Part shown: in pieces, positions 26,370 to 33,800 of the stretch
Layout of the letters: every line of letters begins with the position of its first letter
Numbering within the stretch: position 1 is the stretch's first letter
Origin: Pseudonocardia humida
GTDB taxonomy: Bacteria; Actinomycetota; Actinomycetes; Mycobacteriales; Pseudonocardiaceae
Length of the DNA: 40,794 bases
Assembly (NCBI RefSeq): GCF_023898865.1
Contig: NZ_JAGSOV010000004.1
Location: forward strand, 1 to 40,794
Reading direction: 5' to 3'
Translations under genes and position numbers: made by a program
The notes under the pieces: generated by a model
What the model saw: only the letters and a program-made list of their open reading frames with translations
Told to the model about the DNA's origin: nothing
The model's database searches: none

Positions 26370-26537
26370 GTGTACGAACGAACCGAGCTCGCGGACGTCC
26401 TCGACGCCCTGCGGGACGGACCGCCCGGCGAACTGCCCGCACGGCCCCGGCACCCGCACCGGCACGACCGGTACGCGCCGCCCGGCATGGGACGCGCCCG
26501 CGGGGGCGAGAACGGCATCGGGCACGAGGGCGGCTGA
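26370..26537 (+). CDS. Possible 55-aa small protein
   Basis: A GTG at 26370, with AAGGAAG upstream, opens a 55-codon frame with host-like third-position G/C bias. It begins VYERTELADVLDALRDGPPG and then becomes Pro/His/Arg/Gly-rich (RPRHPHRHDRY). No family is recognised. It lies 157 nt before the TIR-STAND gene on the same strand. It may be a real small gene or chance. Confidence 0.35.
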   Translation: MYERTELADVLDALRDGPPGELPARPRHPHRHDRYAPPGMGRARGGENGIGHEGG

Positions 26538-26601
26538 CGGACCGCCGACCACGGCGCGTTCGCGCGGATGGCCGACGCCGGTCTGCGCGCGGCCCGAGTA
26601 T

Positions 26602-26653
26602 GTTGACACCGTCGTCGTGACGCTCTGAAGCGCCCTGAACACTCAATGTCAAC
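26602..26653 (+). promoter_or_regulatory. Putative promoter/operator of the TIR-STAND gene
   Basis: A consensus -35 TTGACA is at 26603-26608. It is part of an inverted repeat GTTGACA (26602-26608) and TGTCAAC (26647-26653). A matching -10 is not obvious. The start codon of the TIR-STAND gene is about 42 nt after the second arm. Confidence 0.35.
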
Positions 26654-26694
26654 TGGCGTGTCCCGGGGCGAGTGCGTCCGCTACGGGGGTGGGT

Positions 26695-29430
26695 GTGGGC
26701 GATCGGGACAGGCCCGACTTCTTCATCAGCTTCACCTCGACGAACGAGACCTGGGCCCGGTGGATCGCCGTCGAGCTCGAGCAGGCGGGCTATCGGACCG
26801 TCTCCCAGACCCTGGACTTCCGTCCCGGCCAGGACTTCGTCCACGCGATGCACCGTGCCGTGAGCGCGGCTGCTCGCACCCTCGCGGTGCTGTCGCCCGC
26901 CTACGTCGCCTCCGAGTTCGGTGAGGCCGAGTGGCGGTCGGCCTTCGCCGCGGATCCCAGCGGCGAGTCGGGGCTGCTGATCCCCGTCCGGGTCCAGCCG
27001 TGCGACCCGCCCGGCCTGCTGCGGACCCGCATCCACATCGATCTGGTCGACGCCGACGAACGGACCGCCCGCCGACGCCTCTTGGACGGCGTCGCCGCGG
27101 CCGCACCCCGATCGGCATCCACCGCGTTCCCCGGCGGGCCACCCAGGCGCCGCCCCGCGGACCCGCCCGAGGGCGAGCGCTTCCCCGGCGCCGGACCCGA
27201 GGTGAGCAATCTCCCGTGGCGCAACCGCGGCTTCACCGGCCGTGACGAGCTCCTGCAGCGCCTGCACGACCGGTTGCGCGACGCGACCCTCGCCGCAGTG
27301 CTGCCGGTCGAGGCGGTGCACGGGCTCGGCGGCATCGGCAAGACCGAGCTCGTGCTGGAGTTCGCGCACCGGTTCTCCAGCGACTACGACGTCGTGTGGC
27401 TGGTCGCGGCCGAGCAGCCGACGGTCGCGGCCGCCGACCTCGCCGCCCTGGCCCGCCGGCTGGGCGCGCCGGCGACCGCAGACCAGAGTGCCGCCATCGA
27501 GCACCTGTTCGACCTGCTGCGCGAACGCACCCGCTGGCTGCTGATCTACGACAACGCCGAGCATCCCACCGCGCTCCGCGGTCTGCTGCCGCCTGCGGGT
27601 CGGGGGAACGTGCTGGTGACGTCCCGGTGGGCGGCCTGGAGCCGGCTGGCCGAACCGCTCCGGCTCGACGTGCTCGCCCGTGCCGAATCGGTCAGGTTCC
27701 TCGGCTCGCGGGTACCGACCGCGGATACCGCGGAACTCGACGACCTGGCCGAACTGCTCGGCGACCTCCCGCTAGCGCTGGACGAGGCCGCCGCTTACCT
27801 CGAGGCCACCAACCTGCCGCTGAGCGACTACCTCCGCCTGGTCCGGCACCGTGTCCGCGAGCTCTTCGACCTGGCCCCGCAGCACCCGCGGCCCGCGATG
27901 GCGATCTGGACCGGGCCCGACGCCGACCAGCGCCGCGTGGCCACGACCTGGTCGGTCTCGCTGGAGAAGGTGCGCGCCCAGGCGCCGCTGGCCGAGAAGC
28001 TGCTGGCGCTGTGCGCCCTGCTCGCCCCGGAGATCCCCCGATCCATGTTCGTCGAGCACGCCTCGGCACTGCCCGGGGAGCTGGCCTCGGTCGTGCGCGA
28101 CCCGATCGCCTACAACGCGATGCTGGCCTCGATCGGCCTCTACTCGCTCGCCGCGGTGGGCCCCTCGGTCGTCGGACTGCACCGGCTCGTCCAGGCGGTC
28201 ATCCGGGCCCGCCTCGCTCCGGCCGAGGAGCGGGAGTGGGCGCGGGCGGCGGTCGTGCTGCTCCGGGCGGCGTTCCCCGACGACACCCGGGACGCGCGAC
28301 GGTGGGCGGACTGCGAACAGGCCCTGCCACACGTGCTAGCCGCGGCCGCGCACGCGGAGCGGCTCGGCGTCGCGGGCGAGCCGGTCGGCTGGCTCTACGG
28401 ACACGCGGCCGCCTACCTGCGAGCACGTGGTCAGTACCGGCGAGCGCTGGCACTGTCCCGACGCGCGGTCGAGCTCACCGAGGCGGCCCTGGGCCCGGAG
28501 CACATCGAGGTCGCGGCACGGCGCGAGGAACTGGGCCTGGTGCTGTGGAACAGCGGCGAGCTGGCGCAGGCCCGCGAGCAGGTGGAAGCGGCCCTGCGGA
28601 CCGCCGTCCGCGTCCTCGGCCCGGACCACCCCGACGTCGGCACGACCCGCAGCCACCTCGGCCTGGTGCTGCAGGACGTCGGCGACCTCCCCGCCGCCCG
28701 AGCCGAGCACGAGCACGCGCTGCGGATCAGCGAGAACGCTCTGGGACCCGAGCACCCCGACGTCGGCACGCGGCGGAACAACCTCGGCCTCGTTCTGCGC
28801 GCCCAGGGCGACCTCGACGGGGCGCGCGCGCAGTTCGAGCGCGCGCTGGAGATCGGCGAGCGGACGGCCGGACCGGACGACCTGGACATCGCCACCCGCC
28901 GGAACAACCTGGCGCTGGTCCTACGCTCCCAGGGCCGACTCGCCGAAGCCAGGACCCACTACGAGCGGGCACTGAGAATCTGCGAGGCGGTGCTGGGCCC
29001 GTGGCACCCGAAGATCGGCACCCTACGCAACAACCTCGGCGGGCTGCTCCGCGCGATGGGTGATCTCGCGGGCGCGCGCACCGAACTCGACCGGGCCCTT
29101 CGGATCAGCGAGAACGCGCTCGGACCCGGCCATCTCGACGTCGCCGTTGTCCGCAACAGCCTGGGCCTTGCGCTGTTCGAGGCCGGAGACCTCGACGCGG
29201 CGAGAGCGGAGCACGAGCACGCCCTGCGGATCAGCGAGGACGTCCTCGGACCCGACCACCCCGATGTCGGCGCCCGCCGGATGAGCCTCGGCCGAGTGAT
29301 CCACGCGCAGGGGGACGTCCCGGCGGCGCGCGCGGAGTACGAGCGCGCGCTGACGATCAGCACGGCGACGCTTGGCGCCGGCCACCCCCAGGTCGCGGCC
29401 GCGCGCGAGGCACTCGACAGCCTGGCGTGA
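26695..29430 (+). CDS. TIR / NB-ARC / TPR STAND protein
   Basis: This ~911-aa modular signalling ATPase has a TIR domain at residues ~7-130 (DFFISFTSTNETWARWIAVELE, DFRPGQDF, LSPAYVASEFGEAEW) with Glu residues where NADase TIRs have their catalytic acid. The STAND/NB-ARC ATPase has P-loop GLGGIGKTE (K216), Walker B-like LLIYDNAE (~283), NVLVTSRW (~306) and the LPLALDEAA motif (~358). The C-terminus has TPRs from ~570, including seven 42-residue units. The GTG at 26695 is preferred (GGGGG 5 nt upstream); 26689 is the alternative. Such TIR-STAND proteins are established or suspected antiphage sensors that deplete NAD+ when the repeat domain binds a trigger. Here it stands alone, without obvious partner genes. 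Confidence 0.92.
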   Translation: MGDRDRPDFFISFTSTNETWARWIAVELEQAGYRTVSQTLDFRPGQDFVHAMHRAVSAAARTLAVLSPAYVASEFGEAEWRSAFAADPSGESGLLIPVRVQPCDPPGLLRTRIHIDLVDADERTARRRLLDGVAAAAPRSASTAFPGGPPRRRPADPPEGERFPGAGPEVSNLPWRNRGFTGRDELLQRLHDRLRDATLAAVLPVEAVHGLGGIGKTELVLEFAHRFSSDYDVVWLVAAEQPTVAAADLAALARRLGAPATADQSAAIEHLFDLLRERTRWLLIYDNAEHPTALRGLLPPAGRGNVLVTSRWAAWSRLAEPLRLDVLARAESVRFLGSRVPTADTAELDDLAELLGDLPLALDEAAAYLEATNLPLSDYLRLVRHRVRELFDLAPQHPRPAMAIWTGPDADQRRVATTWSVSLEKVRAQAPLAEKLLALCALLAPEIPRSMFVEHASALPGELASVVRDPIAYNAMLASIGLYSLAAVGPSVVGLHRLVQAVIRARLAPAEEREWARAAVVLLRAAFPDDTRDARRWADCEQALPHVLAAAAHAERLGVAGEPVGWLYGHAAAYLRARGQYRRALALSRRAVELTEAALGPEHIEVAARREELGLVLWNSGELAQAREQVEAALRTAVRVLGPDHPDVGTTRSHLGLVLQDVGDLPAARAEHEHALRISENALGPEHPDVGTRRNNLGLVLRAQGDLDGARAQFERALEIGERTAGPDDLDIATRRNNLALVLRSQGRLAEARTHYERALRICEAVLGPWHPKIGTLRNNLGGLLRAMGDLAGARTELDRALRISENALGPGHLDVAVVRNSLGLALFEAGDLDAARAEHEHALRISEDVLGPDHPDVGARRMSLGRVIHAQGDVPAARAEYERALTISTATLGAGHPQVAAAREALDSLA
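28489..29370 (+). repeat. Seven in-frame 126-bp TPR repeats
   Basis: The repeat period is exactly 126 bp (42 codons): 28489, 28615, 28741, 28867, 28993, 29119, 29245. Each unit begins LGPxHPDVG-like and runs through RNNLGLVL..GDL..AR..ERAL. Units 2 and 6 share ARAEHEHALRISE, a sign of recent unit duplication. Kinesin-light-chain-like TPR_12 repeats; probable ligand-sensing surface. Confidence 0.88.
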
Positions 29431-29475
29431 GCCCGTGTGCCGCGCTCGCGGTCGAGCAGCGACGCGCCCAGGTGA

Positions 29476-30240
29476 CTAACGGCCCTTCCAGACCGGGGCG
29501 CGCTTCTCGGCGAACGCCGTGGCGCCCTCGCGGGCGTCCTCGGAGGAGAACACCGGGGCGATCAGCTTCGACTGCTCGGCCCAGCCCTCGGCGAACGTCC
29601 AGTCGGCGCTGCTGCGGGCGACCTGCTTGGTCGCGGCCACGGCGAGCGGGCCGTTGCCGGCGATCAGGGTGGCCAGCTCCACGGCGGCGTCCAGCGCCCC
29701 GCCCTCGTCGGTGAGCCGGTTGACCAGGCCCACCTCGGCGGCGCGCTCGGCACCGAGCGGCTCGCCGGTCAGCAGCATCTCCAGCGCGATCGCGAACGGG
29801 ACCCGGCGGGGCAGCTGCAGCGCCGCGCCGCCCGCGGCGACCAGCGACCGCTTGACCTCGGGGACGCCGAACCGGGCGGTGCGCGCGGCCACCACGAGGT
29901 CGCAGGCGAGCAGCAGCTCGAAGCCGCCGGCCAGCGCCCAGCCCTCGACGGCGCCGATCAGCGGCTTGCGCGGCGGGGTCTGGGTGATGCCGCACAGCCC
30001 GCGGCCCTCGATCGCCGGGCTCTCCCCGCGCAGGAACGCCTTGAGGTCCATGCCGGCCGAGAACGTGCCGCCGGCGCCGGTCAGCACCCCGACCCACAGC
30101 TCGTCGGAGGCGTCCAGCTCGTCCACCGCCTCGGCGACGCCCTCGGCGACCGCGACGTTCAGCGCGTTCTTCGCCTCCGGGCGGTTGATGGTGATGACCT
30201 GAACGGCGCCGCGGCGCTCGACGAGGACCTCGTCCGACAC
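29476..30240 (-). CDS. Enoyl-CoA hydratase (canonical crotonase)
   Basis: This 254-aa crotonase has both hydratase glutamates: GWALAGGFELLLACD and ARFGVPEVKRSL. The oxyanion-hole segment GGTFSAGMDLKAF is also present. Its sequence resembles carnitinyl-CoA dehydratase-like members. GAGGAG sits 5 nt before the GTG at 30240, part of a near-perfect AAGGAGGAG ribosome site. It is not clustered with the three crotonases at 16.9-19.4 kb and lies 72 nt downstream of the IclR gene on the same strand, so it may be in the IclR transcript. It is convergent with the TIR-STAND gene. Likely hydrates a short 2-enoyl-CoA. Confidence 0.92.
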   Translation of the reverse strand: MSDEVLVERRGAVQVITINRPEAKNALNVAVAEGVAEAVDELDASDELWVGVLTGAGGTFSAGMDLKAFLRGESPAIEGRGLCGITQTPPRKPLIGAVEGWALAGGFELLLACDLVVAARTARFGVPEVKRSLVAAGGAALQLPRRVPFAIALEMLLTGEPLGAERAAEVGLVNRLTDEGGALDAAVELATLIAGNGPLAVAATKQVARSSADWTFAEGWAEQSKLIAPVFSSEDAREGATAFAEKRAPVWKGR

Positions 30241-30312
30241 GTTCTCCTCCTTCGCAGAACCTGAACCCGCCGAACAGTAACCTGATTTCGGCGCGCCGGG
30301 AGCGGGCGTCGA

Positions 30313-31068
30313 TCAACCGGTCGTGGCCAGCTCGCGCTCGATCCGGGTGGCGGTCTCGGCGAGCTCGCCCGCCCAGCCGGCGAGCCGGTCGCGGCGGAAG
30401 CGCGACGTCGGCATGGCCAGCGACACCGCAATCGAGGCCGCGCCCCGCGGCCCGCGCACCGCGCGCCCGATGGCGGTGACCCCCGCCTCGGTGCCGCGGT
30501 CGTTGAGGGCGAAGCCGCGCCGGCGCACGCGGCGCAGCTCCCGCAGCAGCGCGGCCGTGTCGACGACGGGCGGGACGGTCGGGTGCGGCCCGGCGTAGAG
30601 GGCGAGCACCTCCTCGTCGGTGCGGGAAGCGAGGAGCGCCTTGCCACCGGAGGCCAGGTGCGCGGGCAGCGCGCGGCCCTCCCGGTCGCCGACGCGCAGC
30701 ACCCGGGCGGCCTCCACCGTCACCACGAACCGCACCTGGTCGCCGACCAGCACCGTCAGGTTGCTGGTCTCGTCGACGCGCTCGGTGAGCGCGCGCAGGT
30801 GCGGCAGGGCCAGGCTGCGCAGCTCGGCGACGGGCTCGGTCGGCACCGGACGACCCAGCGCCGGCCCCGCGACGTAGCGGCGGCGGGCGTCGCGGGCGGC
30901 GAAGTCGCGGTAGACGAGCATGGCCAGCAGCCGGTGGGCGGTGGAGCGGGCCACCCCCAGCCGGAGGGCCGCCTCGCTCACGCCCAGCGGCCCCTCCTGG
31001 CGCAGCAGAGTCGCCAGCCGCAGCGCGTGGTCGACCGAGTCGATCGCGTAGGCCGGCCTGTTCTGCAC
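30313..31068 (-). CDS. IclR-family regulator
   Basis: This 251-aa protein has an N-terminal winged HTH (AIDSVDHALRLATLL, GVSEAALRLGVARSTAHRLL) and the IclR effector domain (VLRVGDREGRALPAHLASGGKALLA, with the family's GKALLA motif). YAIDSVDHALRL at residues 7-18 is the standard family N-terminus, so the GTG at 31068 is the start. That codon falls inside the palindrome 31060-31076. A -10-like TATCGT (complement of 31075-31080) implies a leaderless mRNA starting at about the GTG. It is divergent from the gentisate-dioxygenase-like gene and probably controls it in response to an aromatic acid, with autorepression. Confidence 0.92.
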   Translation of the reverse strand: MQNRPAYAIDSVDHALRLATLLRQEGPLGVSEAALRLGVARSTAHRLLAMLVYRDFAARDARRRYVAGPALGRPVPTEPVAELRSLALPHLRALTERVDETSNLTVLVGDQVRFVVTVEAARVLRVGDREGRALPAHLASGGKALLASRTDEEVLALYAGPHPTVPPVVDTAALLRELRRVRRRGFALNDRGTEAGVTAIGRAVRGPRGAASIAVSLAMPTSRFRRDRLAGWAGELAETATRIERELATTG

Positions 31069-31076
31069 AGCAGAAC
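31060..31076. promoter_or_regulatory. IclR operator palindrome
   Basis: GTTCTGC-ACA-GCAGAAC is a perfect 7-3-7 inverted repeat. GTTC...GAAC arms are typical of IclR-family sites. It spans the iclR start codon and reaches its -10 region, 69 nt upstream of the divergent dioxygenase gene. Binding would block iclR and could control the dioxygenase. Confidence 0.75.
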
Positions 31077-31145
31077 GATAGCTCGCGGACCGCGGAACGG
31101 ACGTAGCGTCGCCGGGTCGGTTCCGACCGAGCCGGAAGGTGCGCC

Positions 31146-32294
31146 GTGACCTCCACCATCAACCCGACCGACAGCTCCGCCGACAGCCCCGTGGTGTCGC
31201 CGGTGAGCCTGCGCGCGGTGGACGCCCCCGGGCAGCCCACCCCGTCGCCCGAGCTCGAGGAGCTCTACCGCGGCTTCGAGTCGGAGCTGCTGGTGCCGCT
31301 GTGGACCGAGATCGGCGACCTCATGCCGACCAGCCCGCGCCCGGCCGCCGCCGCGCACGTGTGGCGTTGGCAGGGCCTGCTGCGACTGGCCGAGCGCGCG
31401 GGCGACCTGGTCCCGGTGGGCCGCGGCGGGGAGCGCCGGGCCATCGCGCTGGCCAACCCCGGCCTCGGCGGCGCGCCGTACGCGACCCCGACGCTGTGGG
31501 CGGCGATCCAGTACCTCAACCCGCGCGAGGACGCGCCGGTGCACCGCCACACCCAGAACGCCTTCCGGTTCGTGGTGGAGGGCGAGGGCGTGTGGACCGT
31601 GGTCGACGGCGACCCGGTGGCGATGCGCCGCGGCGACTTCCTGCTCACCCCGGGCTGGCGCTTCCACGGCCACCACAACCGCGCCGACACCCCGATGGCC
31701 TGGTTGGACGGCCTGGACATCCCGTTCGCGCACATGATCGGCTCGGGCTTCTTCGAACCCGGCCCGGAGGCCGTGCCGGACCGTTCGGCGCCGAGCCGCT
31801 CGCGCGCGGAGCGGCTGTGGGCCCATCCGGGCCTGCGCCCGGTGTCGGCGCCCGGCCCGCGGCCCAGCTCCCCCATCGCGGCCTACCGCTGGGAGCACAC
31901 CGACGCCGCGCTGGCCGACCAGCTCGCGCTGGAGGACGAGGGTCACCCGGGCGTGCTGGAGGCGGGCCACGCGGCCGTGCGCTTCAGCAACCCGACCACC
32001 GGCGGCGACGTCATGCCGACCATGCGCGCGGAGATGCACCGGCTGCGCGCGGGCGCGCGCACCGCGACCCGGCGCGAGGTGGGCTCGTCGGTGTGGCAGG
32101 TCTTCGACGGCGCGGGCGCGGTGCGGGTGGGTGAGCGCGAGTGGCGCGTCGAGCGCGGCGACCTGGTCGCCGTGCCGTCGTGGGTGCCGCTTGCGGTGAC
32201 GGCGGAGTCCGCGCTGGACCTGTTCCGGTTCAGCGACGCCCCGATCTTCGAGCGCCTGCACGCCGATCGCGTGCAGGTGGAGCCCGCCGGCTGA
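31146..32294 (+). CDS. Gentisate 1,2-dioxygenase-like bicupin
   Basis: This 382-aa iron-dependent ring-cleaving bicupin has the metal ligands in the first cupin: H133 and H135 (APVHRHTQNAFRFVVEGEG) and a His in WRFHGHHN (H174/H176) after RRGDFLLTPG. The second cupin reads MHRLRAGARTATRREVGS and RRGD-like ERGDLVAVPSWVPL. Length and layout match gentisate 1,2-dioxygenase; 1-hydroxy-2-naphthoate or salicylate dioxygenases are alternatives. The GTG at 31146 has GGAAGG about 7 nt upstream. It is divergent from iclR with the operator between them. No fumarylpyruvate hydrolase or isomerase gene is adjacent, so the rest of the pathway must lie elsewhere. Confidence 0.87.
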   Translation: MTSTINPTDSSADSPVVSPVSLRAVDAPGQPTPSPELEELYRGFESELLVPLWTEIGDLMPTSPRPAAAAHVWRWQGLLRLAERAGDLVPVGRGGERRAIALANPGLGGAPYATPTLWAAIQYLNPREDAPVHRHTQNAFRFVVEGEGVWTVVDGDPVAMRRGDFLLTPGWRFHGHHNRADTPMAWLDGLDIPFAHMIGSGFFEPGPEAVPDRSAPSRSRAERLWAHPGLRPVSAPGPRPSSPIAAYRWEHTDAALADQLALEDEGHPGVLEAGHAAVRFSNPTTGGDVMPTMRAEMHRLRAGARTATRREVGSSVWQVFDGAGAVRVGEREWRVERGDLVAVPSWVPLAVTAESALDLFRFSDAPIFERLHADRVQVEPAG

Positions 32295-32634
32295 CCCCAA
32301 CTCCACCGGCGGTCCCGCGACGGGTCCGCCCCGGTGGACCGGTGCCCTCGACGATGCGGCGCACCGGTCCACCGGGGCGGGTCCGACGCAGTACTCCGCA
32401 GGCGGATCGCTCCATACCACCTCCTCGAATCCCGCGAAAAGCGCAATGAATGACGCCGTTCGGCGGCGCAACGGCTTTTCGATCACCGCATTCGACACGG
32501 CGCGGGGAGCCGGCGGCAGAAGATCCAGGCGGTCGATTACCGTTGTCGACCGCTCCCCACTCCGATACGCGCGTACTGACGCGGACCCGGAGCGGTCGAG
32601 CGCGACCGCCGTCCCCGTCGAACCCGGAGCGACC
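32295..32634. other. Intergenic region, 340 nt
   Basis: This region contains the hairpin above and then lower-GC DNA (about 32400-32560) leading to the TIR-membrane gene. A reading frame from 32446 is open in phase with that gene but its residues are not TIR-like, so I treat it as untranslated. No other gene is seen. Confidence 0.5.
32326..32380 (+). terminator. 20-bp perfect-stem hairpin after the dioxygenase gene
   Basis: CCGCCCCGGTGGACCGGTGC (32326-32345) pairs perfectly with 32361-32380 across a 15-nt loop. It starts 32 nt after the dioxygenase stop. There is no U tract, as is common for actinobacterial terminators. Confidence 0.7.
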
Positions 32635-33687
32635 ATGCCGCGCGCAGCCGGTGGCGTCTTCCTCAGCTACCGCAGGCAGGACAAGCACGTGGCGGGGCGC
32701 CTCGACGACCGCCTCGTCCAGCGGTTCGGCCGCGAGCGGGTGTTCCTCGACGTCGAGAACATCACGCCGGGCACGGATTTCGTCACCGCGATCACCACCG
32801 CCGTGAGTCGGTGCGACGTCCTCATCGCCGTGATCGGCCCGCAATGGCTGGCCGCGACCGACGCGCGGGGTCGGCGCCGGCTCGACGACCCGCACGATTT
32901 CGTAGTACTGGAGATCACGACGGCGCTGGAACGGCGGATCCGGGTCATCCCCGTGCTGGTCGACGACGCGCGGATGCCGGCACCCGAGGACCTCCCCGAG
33001 TCGCTCCGCGAGCTCTCGCGGCGCCAGGCGGTCGAGGTGGAGCACAGCTCCTTCCACCTCGACCTCGAACGGATCCTGCAGGCCGTCGCGGACGTCCTGG
33101 AGCCGCGCCCACCCGCGGGCCACCCGCCGAGCGGGCCCCAGGCGCACGGCCGACCGCGACCGGCCGCTCCCGCGCCGGGGGCCTTCCCGACCGACGGCAT
33201 CGGGCGCGGCGACCCGGTCGGGTTCCAGGCCGCGGCCGGCCGGGCCCCGGTGGTGGAGTCGCCGACCGAGGCGATGGCGGCCGTGCCGGAGGGTCGGCGG
33301 CCGGGCCCGCGCGCTCCGGCGGCGGGGGCGCGCGGCGCCGGGATCCCGCCGATCAGGGTCGTCGCCCGCACCGGGCTGTGGTGGCTGATCCACGTGCTGT
33401 CGATCCCGGGGGCGATGCTCCTGGCCACCCCGGTGCGCATGCCGTCCTGGTCGAACGCCGCCATCGGCCTGGTGCTGGCCGGTCTGCTGGCGGTCGCCAT
33501 CCGCGGCGCCGCCAACGTGCTGCGCCGCGAGATCGGACGGCAGCGCGCGATGCTGGGCGTCGGTCCGACGGCCCCCGCGCCGCGGCCGCTGCGCACCACC
33601 TGGATCCGCGGGGTCTCGGCGGCGTGCGCGACCGTCGCCGTCGGCATGGCGGTCGCCTATGCGCTCACCCCCGTCCTGCCGACCTGA
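32635..33687 (+). CDS. Membrane-anchored TIR-domain protein
   Basis: This is a 350-aa protein. Its TIR domain is at residues ~6-150: GVFLSYRRQD, ERVFLDVENITPGTDF, DVLIAVIGPQWL, DDPHDFVVLEITTAL with E93 at the likely catalytic position, and IRVIPVLVDDARMP. A Pro/Ala-rich linker (about 155-240) follows, then probable membrane helices at ~247-267, 274-291 and 327-345. The ATG at 32635 has GGAG upstream and starts right before the TIR motif. Bacterial TIR domains often cleave NAD+; with membrane anchors they can be immune effectors or sensors. It lies 3.2 kb from the TIR-STAND gene on the same strand. Function is inferred. Confidence 0.87.
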   Translation: MPRAAGGVFLSYRRQDKHVAGRLDDRLVQRFGRERVFLDVENITPGTDFVTAITTAVSRCDVLIAVIGPQWLAATDARGRRRLDDPHDFVVLEITTALERRIRVIPVLVDDARMPAPEDLPESLRELSRRQAVEVEHSSFHLDLERILQAVADVLEPRPPAGHPPSGPQAHGRPRPAAPAPGAFPTDGIGRGDPVGFQAAAGRAPVVESPTEAMAAVPEGRRPGPRAPAAGARGAGIPPIRVVARTGLWWLIHVLSIPGAMLLATPVRMPSWSNAAIGLVLAGLLAVAIRGAANVLRREIGRQRAMLGVGPTAPAPRPLRTTWIRGVSAACATVAVGMAVAYALTPVLPT

Positions 33688-33704
33688 CGCGCCCGGACGA
33701 CGAC

Positions 33705-33757
33705 CGTCCCGCCCGTGCTCCCGGCCCGAGGAGCGGGACCGGGGCACGGGCGGGACG
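33705..33757. terminator. Bidirectional hairpin between convergent genes
   Basis: CGTCCCGCCCGTGC (33705-33718) pairs perfectly with 33744-33757 and can extend inward by three pairs. It lies between the convergent TIR-membrane and Ala-rich genes and should terminate both. Confidence 0.75.
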
Positions 33758-33800
33758 GCGATCGTCGCGCCGCACCGGGTCGGGGACCGGGGCGGTGGGC

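Noticed and set aside
26100..26642. Minus-strand 180-aa open frame in the lower-GC region
   Set aside because: No recognisable family, poor codon bias and no ribosome site; it spans the candidate promoter region of the TIR-STAND gene.
28489..29370. Regular 126-bp repeats as a possible CRISPR or satellite
   Set aside because: They are in frame, degenerate and encode TPR helices; there are no constant repeats with variable spacers.
32446..32634. N-terminal extension of the TIR-membrane protein
   Set aside because: The extra residues are not TIR-like and the region is lower in GC; the ATG at 32635 has a ribosome site directly before the TIR fold.
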